Source of the DNA: an uncultured Eubacteriales bacterium
Lineage (GTDB): Bacteria > Bacillota > Clostridia > Oscillospirales > Butyricicoccaceae
Direction: 5' to 3'
Length of the DNA: 10,431 bases
Assembly: GCA_934636325.1 (NCBI GenBank)
Contig: CAKUAK010000013.1
Span: 1 to 10,431, forward strand
Shown here piece after piece: positions 1 to 5,395 of this stretch. A program made the position numbers and the translations under genes. The stretch's first letter is position 1; the number at the start of each line of letters is the position of its first letter. The notes beneath the pieces are model-generated. The model did no database searches, was not told the origin of the DNA, and worked only from the letters and a program-made list of their open reading frames with translations.

Positions 1-215
1 ACGTTATTCTGGCCAATATAGTCGCCGATGTTCTCAAAGCCATGTGCGGGTTTTTCCGTTCATGGCTCAAGGAGGAAGGAAAGGCCGTCTTATCGGGCAT
101 AATAAATGAAAGAGCCGACGAGGTCGCCGGGTTCTACGAGGCAAACGGCTTTAACGTGACACGGCGGGAACAGCGCGACGGCTGGACCATGCTGGTCGTT
201 GAAATTAAAAAATAA
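1..215 (+). CDS. prmA: Ribosomal protein L11 methyltransferase PrmA, C-terminal part
   Basis: The gene is cut by the left edge; reading starts at base 3 and gives 70 residues ending at TAA 213-215. PrmA is a cytoplasmic AdoMet-dependent enzyme that trimethylates ribosomal protein L11. The fragment opens with VILANIVADVL, which matches the conserved post-AdoMet-site motif (LVxANILADVL) of PrmA. It continues with a KAVLSGI strand, an ERADEV helix and a GF-V---E--GW-MLVV ending, all typical of the PrmA C terminus. No terminator follows directly. A promoter for the next gene begins only 25 bases after the stop. The identification rests on motif recognition of the last quarter of the protein; another class I methyltransferase of the same fold is the alternative. 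Confidence 0.82.
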   Translation, partial: VILANIVADVLKAMCGFFRSWLKEEGKAVLSGIINERADEVAGFYEANGFNVTRREQRDGWTMLVVEIKK

Positions 216-240
216 TTTAAAGATACAGGCGATAAAGAGA

Positions 241-269
241 TGGACAAGCGTCGGCATTTCTGGTATAGT
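241..269 (+). promoter_or_regulatory. Sigma-70 type promoter with extended -10
   Basis: TGGACA at 241-246 and TATAGT at 264-269 are 17 bases apart. Each hexamer is one base off consensus, and TGG directly precedes the -10, giving an extended -10. Transcription would start near 276 and leave a leader of about 180 bases before the TTG start at 454. A second TATAAT lies at 362-367 but has no good -35. Confidence 0.6.
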
Positions 270-398
270 TTATAAAGATTATGCCCGCCTGTCCGCGGGT
301 CTGCCAAAAGTATTTGAAAGAAAAATTATAAAAAACGGGAACATTCTGCATCCGTTAAAAGTATAATTTTGGGTTGGGTGTACGACGGAGGAATTGCC

Positions 399-418
399 CA
401 TGTCCCGGGCGGGACATG
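399..418 (+). promoter_or_regulatory. Perfect hairpin in the leader, overlapping a possible 11-codon leader ORF
   Basis: Arms CATGTCCC (399-406) and GGGACATG (411-418) are perfectly complementary around a GGGC loop. No T-run follows, so this is not an intrinsic terminator. A GGAGGA ribosome binding site at 387-392 sits seven bases before ATG 400. That ATG opens an 11-codon ORF (MSRAGHVLRSF, stop TGA 433-435) ending 18 bases before the membrane-protein start. The hairpin would bury the leader start codon. Translation-coupled control of the downstream gene is my inference; a chance small ORF is also possible. Confidence 0.4.
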
Positions 419-453
419 TCCTTCGGTCATTTTGAAGTCGGAGTGTGAGTTAA

Positions 454-1233
454 TTGAAAAAGGAACATATCAGCAGCAAAAAGGACGATGTCCGCGAGGA
501 TTATCTGGCAAACCGGGTGATGGCGGTATTCGTTGCCGCGGTGGTGCTGCTTTTCGGGTTATCGTATCTGTGGAATGCCTATAACGTCGCGCGCACGTTT
601 TTTGCCGCGCTGAGGATAAACACCATCCTTATCTGGGTATCGGCCGCCGCGCTGGCGGGGAGCCTTGTCTGGCTGGCGTCGGATCTGAAAAAGGGACGCA
701 TAAAAACGGCCGCCGTTTTCAACGGCGCGATGTCGACGGTATTTTTTGCCGTCCTGCTCGGTTCGCTTCTGCTCATCAGGTATAATTACAGCTCGGCCAA
801 GCGGGTCCTGTATGTGGTCATCCCGGCGATAGCGATACTCCATCTTATTTATTGCAGCTATCAGCGCGAGTTCTTCTCGCTTTGTCTCACTCATTCGGCC
901 GTTTCTTACGCTATCTGGATAATAGCAAAGGCTTCCGACAGAAAGCTGGCGCTTATCGCCGCCGTTGCGGCCATCGCCGTCTGCGGTGTCGCACTTCTTA
1001 TTTATTTTGCGGCAAGAAAGACCGATGGTGTTCTGCATATCGGCAAGCTGGGTCTCAAGGCGTTTGACAATGCCGGTGTCTCGGCAAAGGCGGTCGTCGC
1101 CGTATACGGCATCACAGCGGTGCTCGTCGCCGCGGCCTATATACTGGCTGCGCCTGTCGCGTATTATATACTTTATGCCGTAGCGGCCTTTATTGCCGGC
1201 GCGGCGGTGTATTTTACAGTAAAGCTGATATAA
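454..1233 (+). CDS. Polytopic membrane protein of unknown function, 259 aa
   Basis: I do not recognise the family. The start is TTG 454, preceded by GGAG at 440-443 with ten bases of spacing; there is no better in-frame start. The N terminus (about 20 residues, Lys/Asp-rich) is hydrophilic. Eight hydrophobic segments follow at roughly residues 22-42, 56-76, 85-108, 118-135, 141-158, 164-187, 212-233 and 234-256. The only sizeable loop is between segments 6 and 7 (about 188-211). Positive residues cluster at the N terminus and in the 78-84 loop, so a cytoplasmic N terminus is likely. There are no obvious catalytic or transport signature motifs. The gene has its own promoter upstream and a strong terminator directly downstream, so it is probably monocistronic. 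It is possibly an integral membrane sensor or scaffold, but nothing in the sequence assigns a role. Confidence 0.8.
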   Translation: MKKEHISSKKDDVREDYLANRVMAVFVAAVVLLFGLSYLWNAYNVARTFFAALRINTILIWVSAAALAGSLVWLASDLKKGRIKTAAVFNGAMSTVFFAVLLGSLLLIRYNYSSAKRVLYVVIPAIAILHLIYCSYQREFFSLCLTHSAVSYAIWIIAKASDRKLALIAAVAAIAVCGVALLIYFAARKTDGVLHIGKLGLKAFDNAGVSAKAVVAVYGITAVLVAAAYILAAPVAYYILYAVAAFIAGAAVYFTVKLI

Positions 1234-1257
1234 TCATCTTAAACAGAGCATATAAGT

Positions 1258-1299
1258 GGGCAGAGAGATTTTGATATTTCTTTGCCCTTTTATTTTTTT
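1258..1299 (+). terminator. Strong rho-independent terminator after the membrane-protein gene
   Basis: Bases 1258-1269 pair with 1276-1287 as a 12-bp stem (two G-U pairs) around a TTTGAT loop. TTTTATTTTTTT follows at 1288-1299. It sits 24 bases after the stop at 1233. It lies only 37 bases before the next start codon, so the downstream gene must depend on readthrough or on a promoter hidden within this short stretch. Confidence 0.8.
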
Positions 1300-1335
1300 G
1301 TAAAGCTGCCCTGCGATCTTGAAAGGAGAGCAAAA

Positions 1336-2646
1336 TTGAAAACCATAAGGAAAAGTGCGGCGATCGTCCTCGTCGTGATAATGATGCTCCAGCAGTCGGT
1401 GCTGGCAGCCGAACGCAGGACCTTTGAAAACGAGCTGGACGCCGCCGCGGCCCTTGCAGATATAGTGAGCGAAGGGGAGGATACCCTGTATCTGAGCGTA
1501 CCCGCCGGGTTCGATTTCACGCTGTGCTATCATTATTTCACCATGATGTACCGCGACGCATATGTTTTCGAATATGTTCCGTCACAGATGAACTCTTATA
1601 TAAAGATAGTCTATAATGACGCCGAAAAGCACAAAGCGGCCGAGAAGGAGGCTGCACGGCTTGCGGCAGGCCTTGTCAGGGACGATATGGATCTGACGGC
1701 CAAGTATCACGCCATATATGAGTACCTGAGATCGAACTGCAAGTACGACATGCATGCCGCCATGAATCAGGCCACAGAGGCCGGCGGAGACGCCTTCTCG
1801 GCTTACGGTGCCCTTGTCAACGGCATGGCGGTCTGCGACGGCATAAGCGCCGCCTTTGCCATGGTATGCCGCGCCGCCGGGCTGCCCTGCATCTATGTGG
1901 CCTCTCAGGAGATGAACCATTCGTGGAATGTCGTCCTGCTGGGCGAAGAGATCAGATATGTCGACGTTACATACGATATGACCGCCGGAACGAAGGACAA
2001 ATACTTCATGCTCGACACGGACGCCCTTTCGGCCGATCATACATGGGATAAGGATATGACGGGCGAGGTCGTGGCAAAGCTGTGGGACGAGCGCTTTGTC
2101 AGCGCCTATACGCTCAATGCCGTCGGCGGGCTTTTCCGCGGCAGCGACAAGGGCTGGGAGCTGGAGCGCAGGCCGACAAGGGCAGAGGCCGCCATCATGC
2201 TGGTCCGTTTTCTCGGCCTTGAGCAGCAGGCTCTTGCGGGGACAGCCGATCGGTCGCCCTTTAATGACGTAAATCCCAATCACAGGCCGTATATTGACCT
2301 TCTTTACAGCAAGGGTCTGACACGCGGCACATCGCCTGACACCTTTACGCCCAACGAGGAGATCAGCCTGCGCGATTATCTCACCTTCATGCTGAGGGCG
2401 ATGGGGTATTCGGAGGCCGCGGATCAGTTCGAGTGGGAGACGGCGCCGGAGGATGCCCTCGGCCTCGGCGTGCTGGGACAGGAGCAGTATGATAAGCTGA
2501 CCTCATCGGTGTTTGACCGCGGTATGATGGCATATGCCAGCCTGTCGATACTCAAGGCAGAAAACGCCTCCGGCGTGCCGGTATATCGCCAGCTTATAAA
2601 GGCGGGCGCACTGTCAGAAAAAAAGGTCGAAGAAATTTTAAAATAA
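1336..2646 (+). CDS. Secreted transglutaminase-like protein with C-terminal SLH repeats, 436 aa
   Basis: The start is TTG 1336, preceded by AAAGGAGAG at 1322-1330. It is preferred over upstream in-frame codons because it gives a clean signal peptide: KTIRK, a hydrophobic core, then VLA-AE near residues 22-26. Residues about 120-215 form a transglutaminase-like (papain-fold) core with a Cys-His-Asp triad: Cys167 (AVCDG), His195 (MNHSWN) and Asp210 (RYVDVTYD). Residues about 270-436 look like S-layer homology repeats. TRAEAAIMLVRFLGL (about 281-295) ends one; FNDVNPNHRPYIDLL through TFTPNEEISLRDYL (about 309-348) is the next; a degenerate third follows. SLH domains usually bind pyruvylated cell-wall polymers, so the protein is likely displayed on the envelope. 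Such domains may act as wall-associated peptidases or crosslinkers; the substrate is unknown. It is followed at once by the tRNA promoter. Confidence 0.85.
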   Translation: MKTIRKSAAIVLVVIMMLQQSVLAAERRTFENELDAAAALADIVSEGEDTLYLSVPAGFDFTLCYHYFTMMYRDAYVFEYVPSQMNSYIKIVYNDAEKHKAAEKEAARLAAGLVRDDMDLTAKYHAIYEYLRSNCKYDMHAAMNQATEAGGDAFSAYGALVNGMAVCDGISAAFAMVCRAAGLPCIYVASQEMNHSWNVVLLGEEIRYVDVTYDMTAGTKDKYFMLDTDALSADHTWDKDMTGEVVAKLWDERFVSAYTLNAVGGLFRGSDKGWELERRPTRAEAAIMLVRFLGLEQQALAGTADRSPFNDVNPNHRPYIDLLYSKGLTRGTSPDTFTPNEEISLRDYLTFMLRAMGYSEAADQFEWETAPEDALGLGVLGQEQYDKLTSSVFDRGMMAYASLSILKAENASGVPVYRQLIKAGALSEKKVEEILK

Positions 2647-2649
2647 GTA

Positions 2650-2678
2650 TTGACAAAGTCGATACTTGTGTGTATAAT
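2650..2678 (+). promoter_or_regulatory. Consensus promoter of the tRNA operon
   Basis: TTGACA at 2650-2655 and TATAAT at 2673-2678 are both perfect consensus hexamers with a 17-base spacer. They lie 34 bases upstream of the first tRNA. The -35 starts four bases after the upstream stop codon. This strength is expected for stable RNA genes. Confidence 0.92.
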
Positions 2679-2712
2679 TCTATTTGTTCGCACGACACAA
2701 ACAAATAGAAAT

Positions 2713-2789
2713 GGCGGCATAGCTCAGCTGGCTAGAGCATCCGGTTCATACCCGGCAGGTCGTAGGTTCAAATCCCACTGCCGCTACCA
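2713..2789 (+). tRNA. tRNA-Met (anticodon CAT, elongator type)
   Basis: Cloverleaf of 77 bases with CCA encoded. The acceptor is GGCGGCA/TGCCGCT with a closing G-U and discriminator A. The D arm is GCTC-GAGC, and the anticodon loop TTCATAC gives CAT. The sequence closely resembles elongator tRNA-Met of Bacillus (GGCGG...TAGCTCAGCTGGCTAGAGC), not initiator tRNA. An isoleucine-type CAT tRNA is less likely. Two stem defects are visible: T27-C43 at the base of the anticodon stem and A51-C63 within the T stem (GTAGG/CCCAC). Confidence 0.93.
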
Positions 2790-2793
2790 TTTT

Positions 2794-2868
2794 GGCCCGT
2801 TGGTCAAGCGGTTAAGACACCGCCCTTTCACGGCGGAAACATGGGTTCGATTCCCGTACGGGTCACCA
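2794..2868 (+). tRNA. tRNA-Glu (anticodon TTC)
   Basis: 75 bases with encoded CCA. The acceptor is GGCCCGT/ACGGGTC, the anticodon stem is CCGCC/GGCGG, and the loop CTTTCAC gives TTC. Nearly all of it matches the Bacillus tRNA-Glu sequence as I know it. Only four bases separate it from the preceding tRNA-Met, so the two are co-transcribed. Confidence 0.96.
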
Positions 2869-2870
2869 AG

Positions 2871-2899
2871 GAGACAAGGACTGTTTAGGTCCTTGTTTC
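2871..2899 (+). repeat. Spacer hairpin between tRNA-Glu and tRNA-Val
   Basis: GAGACAAGGAC (2871-2881) pairs with GTCCTTGTTTC (2889-2899) as an 11-bp stem with one G-U around a 7-base loop. There is no T-run, so it is not a terminator. Bases 2870-2879 also repeat the 5' acceptor strand of tRNA-Val (GGAGACA) and are exactly complementary to 2970-2979. It may be a processing signal or a collapsed acceptor/T-arm relic of a lost tRNA. Confidence 0.6.
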
Positions 2900-2906
2900 G
2901 CTATAT

Positions 2907-2983
2907 GGAGACATAGCTCAGCTGGTTAGAGCGTTCGCCTCACACGCGAGAGGTCATGGGTTCGAGTCCCCTTGTCTCCACCA
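2907..2983 (+). tRNA. tRNA-Val (anticodon CAC)
   Basis: 77 bases with encoded CCA. The acceptor GGAGACA/TGTCTCC is perfect, the D arm is GCTC-GAGC, the anticodon stem is TTCGC/GCGAG, and the loop CTCACAC gives CAC, which reads GTG. The T stem ATGGG/CCCCT has one T50-C64 mismatch. It is the last gene of the tRNA operon. Its 3' end faces the recombinase remnant, so it is the natural candidate for the integration site of the lost element. Confidence 0.93.
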
Positions 2984-2990
2984 GAGATGT

Positions 2991-3014
2991 AAGCCGCCAA
3001 AAGGCGGCTTTTTT
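2991..3014 (+). terminator. Rho-independent terminator of the tRNA operon
   Basis: AAGCCGCC (2991-2998) pairs perfectly with GGCGGCTT (3003-3010) around an AAAA loop, followed by TTTT. It begins eight bases after the tRNA-Val CCA end. Confidence 0.93.
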
Positions 3015-3126
3015 GCTGGAATTGGCTCTGCGAGCGGGTTTGCGGGCTTTTTGACTTTTGAATAAACCTCAAAACTTTCGGGTTTAATATCCAGAAAACA
3101 GGCAAAAATCATATAAAAAAACAATT

Positions 3127-3148
3127 ATGCACCACGAAATGCACCACG
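3127..3148. repeat. Tandem direct repeat of ATGCACCACG, possible recombinase arm sites
   Basis: ATGCACCACG occurs at 3127-3136 and again at 3139-3148, a period of 12 bases. The pair lies between tRNA-Val and the recombinase stub in an otherwise A/T-rich stretch. Short direct repeats near the int end of an integrated element are often arm-type binding sites for tyrosine recombinases. That role is inferred here from position and form only. Confidence 0.45.
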
Positions 3149-3161
3149 CGGCGACATGAAA

Positions 3162-3202
3162 AGACCCCGGACGATCATTTGTCCGAGGTCTATTTTTATT
3201 TT
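3162..3202. terminator. Hairpin terminator downstream of the recombinase stub
   Basis: AGACCCCGGAC (3162-3172) pairs with GTCCGAGGTCT (3181-3191), with one C-A mismatch in the middle. On the plus strand ATTTTTATTTT follows. On the minus strand the stem is followed by TTTT, so it could also end minus-strand transcripts. It lies just past the minus-strand recombinase stop at 3216 and fits as that gene's original terminator. Confidence 0.6.
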
Positions 3203-3215
3203 GCCGTCCGGCCTT

Positions 3216-3325
3216 TTATCGCAGCAGTTGCGCCGCGCGGTTGGCCAGCTCTTCAGCGAAGCGGCGCTTGCTGTTCTTGAAGGTATGCTGGTAAACTCGG
3301 TCGATCATGTCGGTCGAGCTATGGA
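3216..3325 (-). pseudogene. C-terminal stub of a tyrosine recombinase/integrase
   Basis: Read on the minus strand, the last 35 or so codons before TAA (3218-3216) give HSSTDMIDRVYQHTF followed by KNSKRRFAEELANRAAQLLR. The pattern H-x9-Y-x-H matches the end of phage/ICE tyrosine recombinases (LGHSS...Y.H), with the presumed nucleophile Tyr encoded at 3291-3293. Upstream of the His the reading frame runs into exporter sequence, so all N-terminal domains and the Arg-His-Arg part of the active site are gone. The usual length is 350-420 residues. Its place just beyond a tRNA gene, with a terminator and short repeats beyond the stop, fits the int end of an integrated element. The fragment is short, so a chance match is not excluded. 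Confidence 0.55.
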
Positions 3326-3946
3326 ACTGTCCAGATAAGCAGCAGGGATCTTGTTGCTCACCATCGTGGCATAAGAGGTAACTGAGGTGATGTGGTCGAG
3401 ATCGTTCAGCGCATCGCACATCCGGACCTCTTTGGCGCTCTCGCCCCTTGGCACCAGCAGCACGGCGCTGTTGGTCACGCCGAACTTCTGTTCAATGTCC
3501 CACGCTTCACTGCCTTCTACGGTCTTTTCACTGGAACCGTAGAAATAGCTGTTGTGGTTTTGTCCCAGAAACGCCGGGAGCATCAGAAGCAGGATCACGC
3601 AGAAAACCGGAATACGGATCTTTGAGATGCCCTTGCCGATATTCTGAAAGGTAGGGGTCAGACGGCGGTGCTTTGTCTTTCCAATGAGCTTGTTGCCGCA
3701 CAGCAGCAGCGCCGGGAAGAACACCATCACACTGATGAAGCTGATCAGGATACCGATCACAAGGCTGATACCCATATCCGCACCGATCTTGAAATTCATA
3801 AACAGCAGCGCAACAAAGCCGAACAGCGTAGTCAGCATACTGGCCCCGATGGAACTGACCGATGCGATCATGGCATGGTGCATGGCGTCCTTCGGTTCAA
3901 ACCCCGCCTTTTTATAACTTTCAAAGCTGTAGGACAGGAAGATCGC
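3305..3946 (-). pseudogene. Internal fragment of an MMPL/RND-type exporter
   Basis: The minus-strand frame from about 3946 to 3330 carries clear MMPL-family sequence. It begins inside a membrane segment (AIFLSYSFESYKKAG) and continues with DAMHHAMIASVSSIGASMLTT and FGFVALLFMNFKIGADMG. Next comes ISLVIGILISFISVMVFFPALLL, then a linker and the first membrane helix of the second half (RIPVFCVILLLMLPAFLG). It ends in the start of the second extracytoplasmic domain (SSEKTVEGSEAWDIEQKFGVTNSAVLLVP). Both ends are abrupt. The left part of the open frame (4207-3947) is antisense to another gene's 3' end. The right part leaves the family at about 3330, where recombinase sequence appears in another frame. 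A full MMPL protein has 700-1000 residues; only about 205 remain, so it cannot work. The function of the parent was probably lipid, peptide or drug export. Confidence 0.75.
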
Positions 3947-4066
3947 ATGAAGTATTTCCCCGAGGAGCGGTTGGCTGGTGAGGAAATTGCCAGAGCAGGA
4001 AAAGCCGCGCAGATGTTTGAAATTGAGATCGAACACCTTAGCGGAAAAGAAGAGCAGGAGAAGTAA
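3947..4066 (+). pseudogene. 3' remnant of an unidentified plus-strand gene
   Basis: Plus-strand codons from about 3947 to TAA 4064-4066 encode a charged, helical tail (KYFPEERLAGEEIARAGKA, then AQMFEIEIEHLSGKEEQEK). Its composition (Glu/Lys/Ala, few hydrophobics) looks like a genuine protein C terminus. A terminator follows 40 bases later. Upstream in the same frame the sequence is the antisense of the MMPL fragment, so the gene's 5' part was lost at a junction near 3946. I do not recognise the family. A conjugation or mobilisation protein would suit the setting, but that is a guess. Confidence 0.45.
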
Positions 4067-4106
4067 AGCCTCTCTTGGTAATAGCTGCTTAATGCAGCCT
4101 GAATCA

Positions 4107-4148
4107 CCGGCGCAGATCAGGAAATCTGATCCGCACCGGGGATTTTTT
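4107..4148 (+). terminator. Rho-independent terminator after the 3' remnant
   Basis: CCGG (4107-4110) and GCAGATCAG (4112-4120) pair with CTGATCCGC (4126-4134) and CCGG (4136-4139), with two mismatches, around a GAAAT loop. GGATTTTTT follows. It lies 40 bases after the remnant's stop codon and probably marks the right part of the foreign segment. Confidence 0.75.
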
Positions 4149-4496
4149 GCTTTCCGGAATATTTGCGCCGAATGGAACTTGATATAACGCCCGAAGGGTG
4201 ATATCATAAAGCCAAACGATGGGGCATTTCAGCGCACTATTCGTAATGATGCGCCGTGGACCGCGGAGTATGGATCTTAAAACAAAAGGGGGACGGTTCG
4301 GCGCCCTCGGGATCACATGCCGGGCGGGTTTTTTGAACCGCGACGGTTAGCCATGACTAACCGTGCGTGACATTCATTCGTTCTCCGCGATCCTATGATA
4401 TGTCGGCGGCATGACGCGGCACAGATATTGCCGCGAGATGATCGGGGCGCAAAAGCGGCGGCACGCCTTTTATCCTGTTTGAAAAGAGGTAATATC
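4149..4496 (+). promoter_or_regulatory. Non-coding structured region upstream of the hydrolase cluster
   Basis: I see no credible gene here. The stretch holds several inverted repeats. CGGTTC (4294-4299) pairs with GAACCG (4335-4340), enclosing a GC-rich inner hairpin and a T6 run at 4329-4334. There is a palindrome at 4343-4364 and a perfect stem CGCGGC/GCCGCG at 4415-4420/4430-4435. A TATGAT at 4394-4399 could be a -10 but lacks a good -35. The density of structure just before an operon suggests a regulatory leader; I could not match it to a known riboswitch. Confidence 0.4.
4343..4364. promoter_or_regulatory. Palindromic operator-like site
   Basis: ACGGTTAG (4343-4350) and CTAACCGT (4357-4364) are perfect inverted repeats around CCATGA. 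The GGTTAG...CTAACC half-sites recall binding sites of DtxR/IdeR-family metalloregulators, but the six-base centre is longer than their single-base centre. It lies 30 bases before a possible -10 (4394-4399) and 133 bases before the MBL-fold gene. A hairpin in RNA is the alternative reading. Confidence 0.4.
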
Positions 4497-5360
4497 ATGT
4501 CAAAAGAAGCGACCGAGTTTCAGAAAAAAGAAATGAGCAAAATGTATCGCGGCAAAGAGATATTCAAGCCACTGAACACCGGCTGGATCGACGAGAATGT
4601 CGCCTGCGTGCGCGAGTGGGTCGCCAATATCTTTTTCTACCGCAAGGGCGGCACGACGATAATGATCGACGCAGGATATAACTATGAGCGCCTCGAAGAA
4701 AAGATGGGGTGGCTTGGGATCGACCCGGCCGATATAGGCCATATACTCATAACCCATCAGGATACCGACCATGTCGGCGCCGTCGAGGCCGACAGCCCGG
4801 GCCTTTTCAAAAACGCTGTGCTGTATGTCGGCGAAACAGAGAACCGTTATCTTACCGGTGAGGTGCGCCGAAAGGTCATCTATCATCTTTATAAGCTGCC
4901 GCAGGTGACCATCAATAACAAGAAGGTGCTGCTTAATGACGGGCAGGTCTTTGATATCGACGGCATCAAAATAGAATGCTTCATGGTCCCCGGGCACACA
5001 TGGGGACATATGGTCTATCTGATCGACGATAAATATCTTTTTACCGGCGACACCATCTGGTTTGGGGCCGATGGGGGATACAGCTTTATCTCGGCCCTGG
5101 CCGAGGACAACAAGCTGGCGGTAAGGTCGCTGGCCGGACTGGAGGATAAGCTGCGCCGCCGGGGCATACGTCCGGTATTCATAACCGGACATACCGGCTG
5201 GAGCGATAATTTCGAGTTTGTCTTTGCCCATAAGGATAAGCTCTGCTCGCCCTTTAAAAAGCGCGTGCATGACCCCAGCGCGCCCTATGACGCCTATGAA
5301 GAGGACGACGATACCGAGGCAAACGCAAAGAGCGGATTCCTTAAGGGCGTCGGAAGATAG
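4497..5360 (+). CDS. Metallo-beta-lactamase-fold hydrolase, 287 aa
   Basis: The start is ATG 4497, with GAGGT at 4486-4490 six bases upstream. The in-frame ATG at 4395 has no ribosome binding site and adds unlikely Arg/Ala-rich residues. Metal-binding motifs are in order: ITHQDTDHVG (HxDxDH at residues 87-92, a common variant of HxHxDH), GHTWGH (166-171), LFTGDT (183-185) and a late TGHTGW (231-233). This is the full set for a dinuclear metal site. There is no signal peptide, so it is cytoplasmic. The C-terminal 30 residues are acidic and probably disordered. The MBL fold covers lactonases, thioesterases, glyoxalase II and others; the sequence does not choose between them. It is the first gene of the cluster, 35 bases before the ATC-hydrolase gene. 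Confidence 0.88.
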   Translation: MSKEATEFQKKEMSKMYRGKEIFKPLNTGWIDENVACVREWVANIFFYRKGGTTIMIDAGYNYERLEEKMGWLGIDPADIGHILITHQDTDHVGAVEADSPGLFKNAVLYVGETENRYLTGEVRRKVIYHLYKLPQVTINNKKVLLNDGQVFDIDGIKIECFMVPGHTWGHMVYLIDDKYLFTGDTIWFGADGGYSFISALAEDNKLAVRSLAGLEDKLRRRGIRPVFITGHTGWSDNFEFVFAHKDKLCSPFKKRVHDPSAPYDAYEEDDDTEANAKSGFLKGVGR

Positions 5361-5395
5361 CATCATGCCGCAAAGCAGATAGAGAGGAAAAGAAC

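Noticed and set aside
399..418. Hairpin as an intrinsic terminator of prmA
   Set aside because: No T-run follows, and the promoter at 241-269 already separates it from prmA.
1282..1335. Upstream extension of the transglutaminase-like gene
   Set aside because: It starts inside the terminator and lacks a ribosome site; TTG 1336 gives a clean signal peptide behind AAAGGAGAG.
1582..2283. 233-codon open frame on the minus strand
   Set aside because: Antisense to the transglutaminase-like gene, which has a signal peptide and complete triad.
2650..2916. 88-codon open frame across the tRNA operon
   Set aside because: It runs through two complete tRNA genes and starts inside their promoter -35; not a protein gene.
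3668..3946. Plus-strand frame continuing upstream of the 3' remnant
   Set aside because: This part is the exact antisense of the MMPL exporter fragment; only the portion after about 3946 looks like real protein.
4149..4340. Known riboswitch (fluoride, ZTP or c-di-GMP)
   Set aside because: GC-rich hairpins and a T-run are present, but none of the conserved core motifs I know for these classes can be placed.
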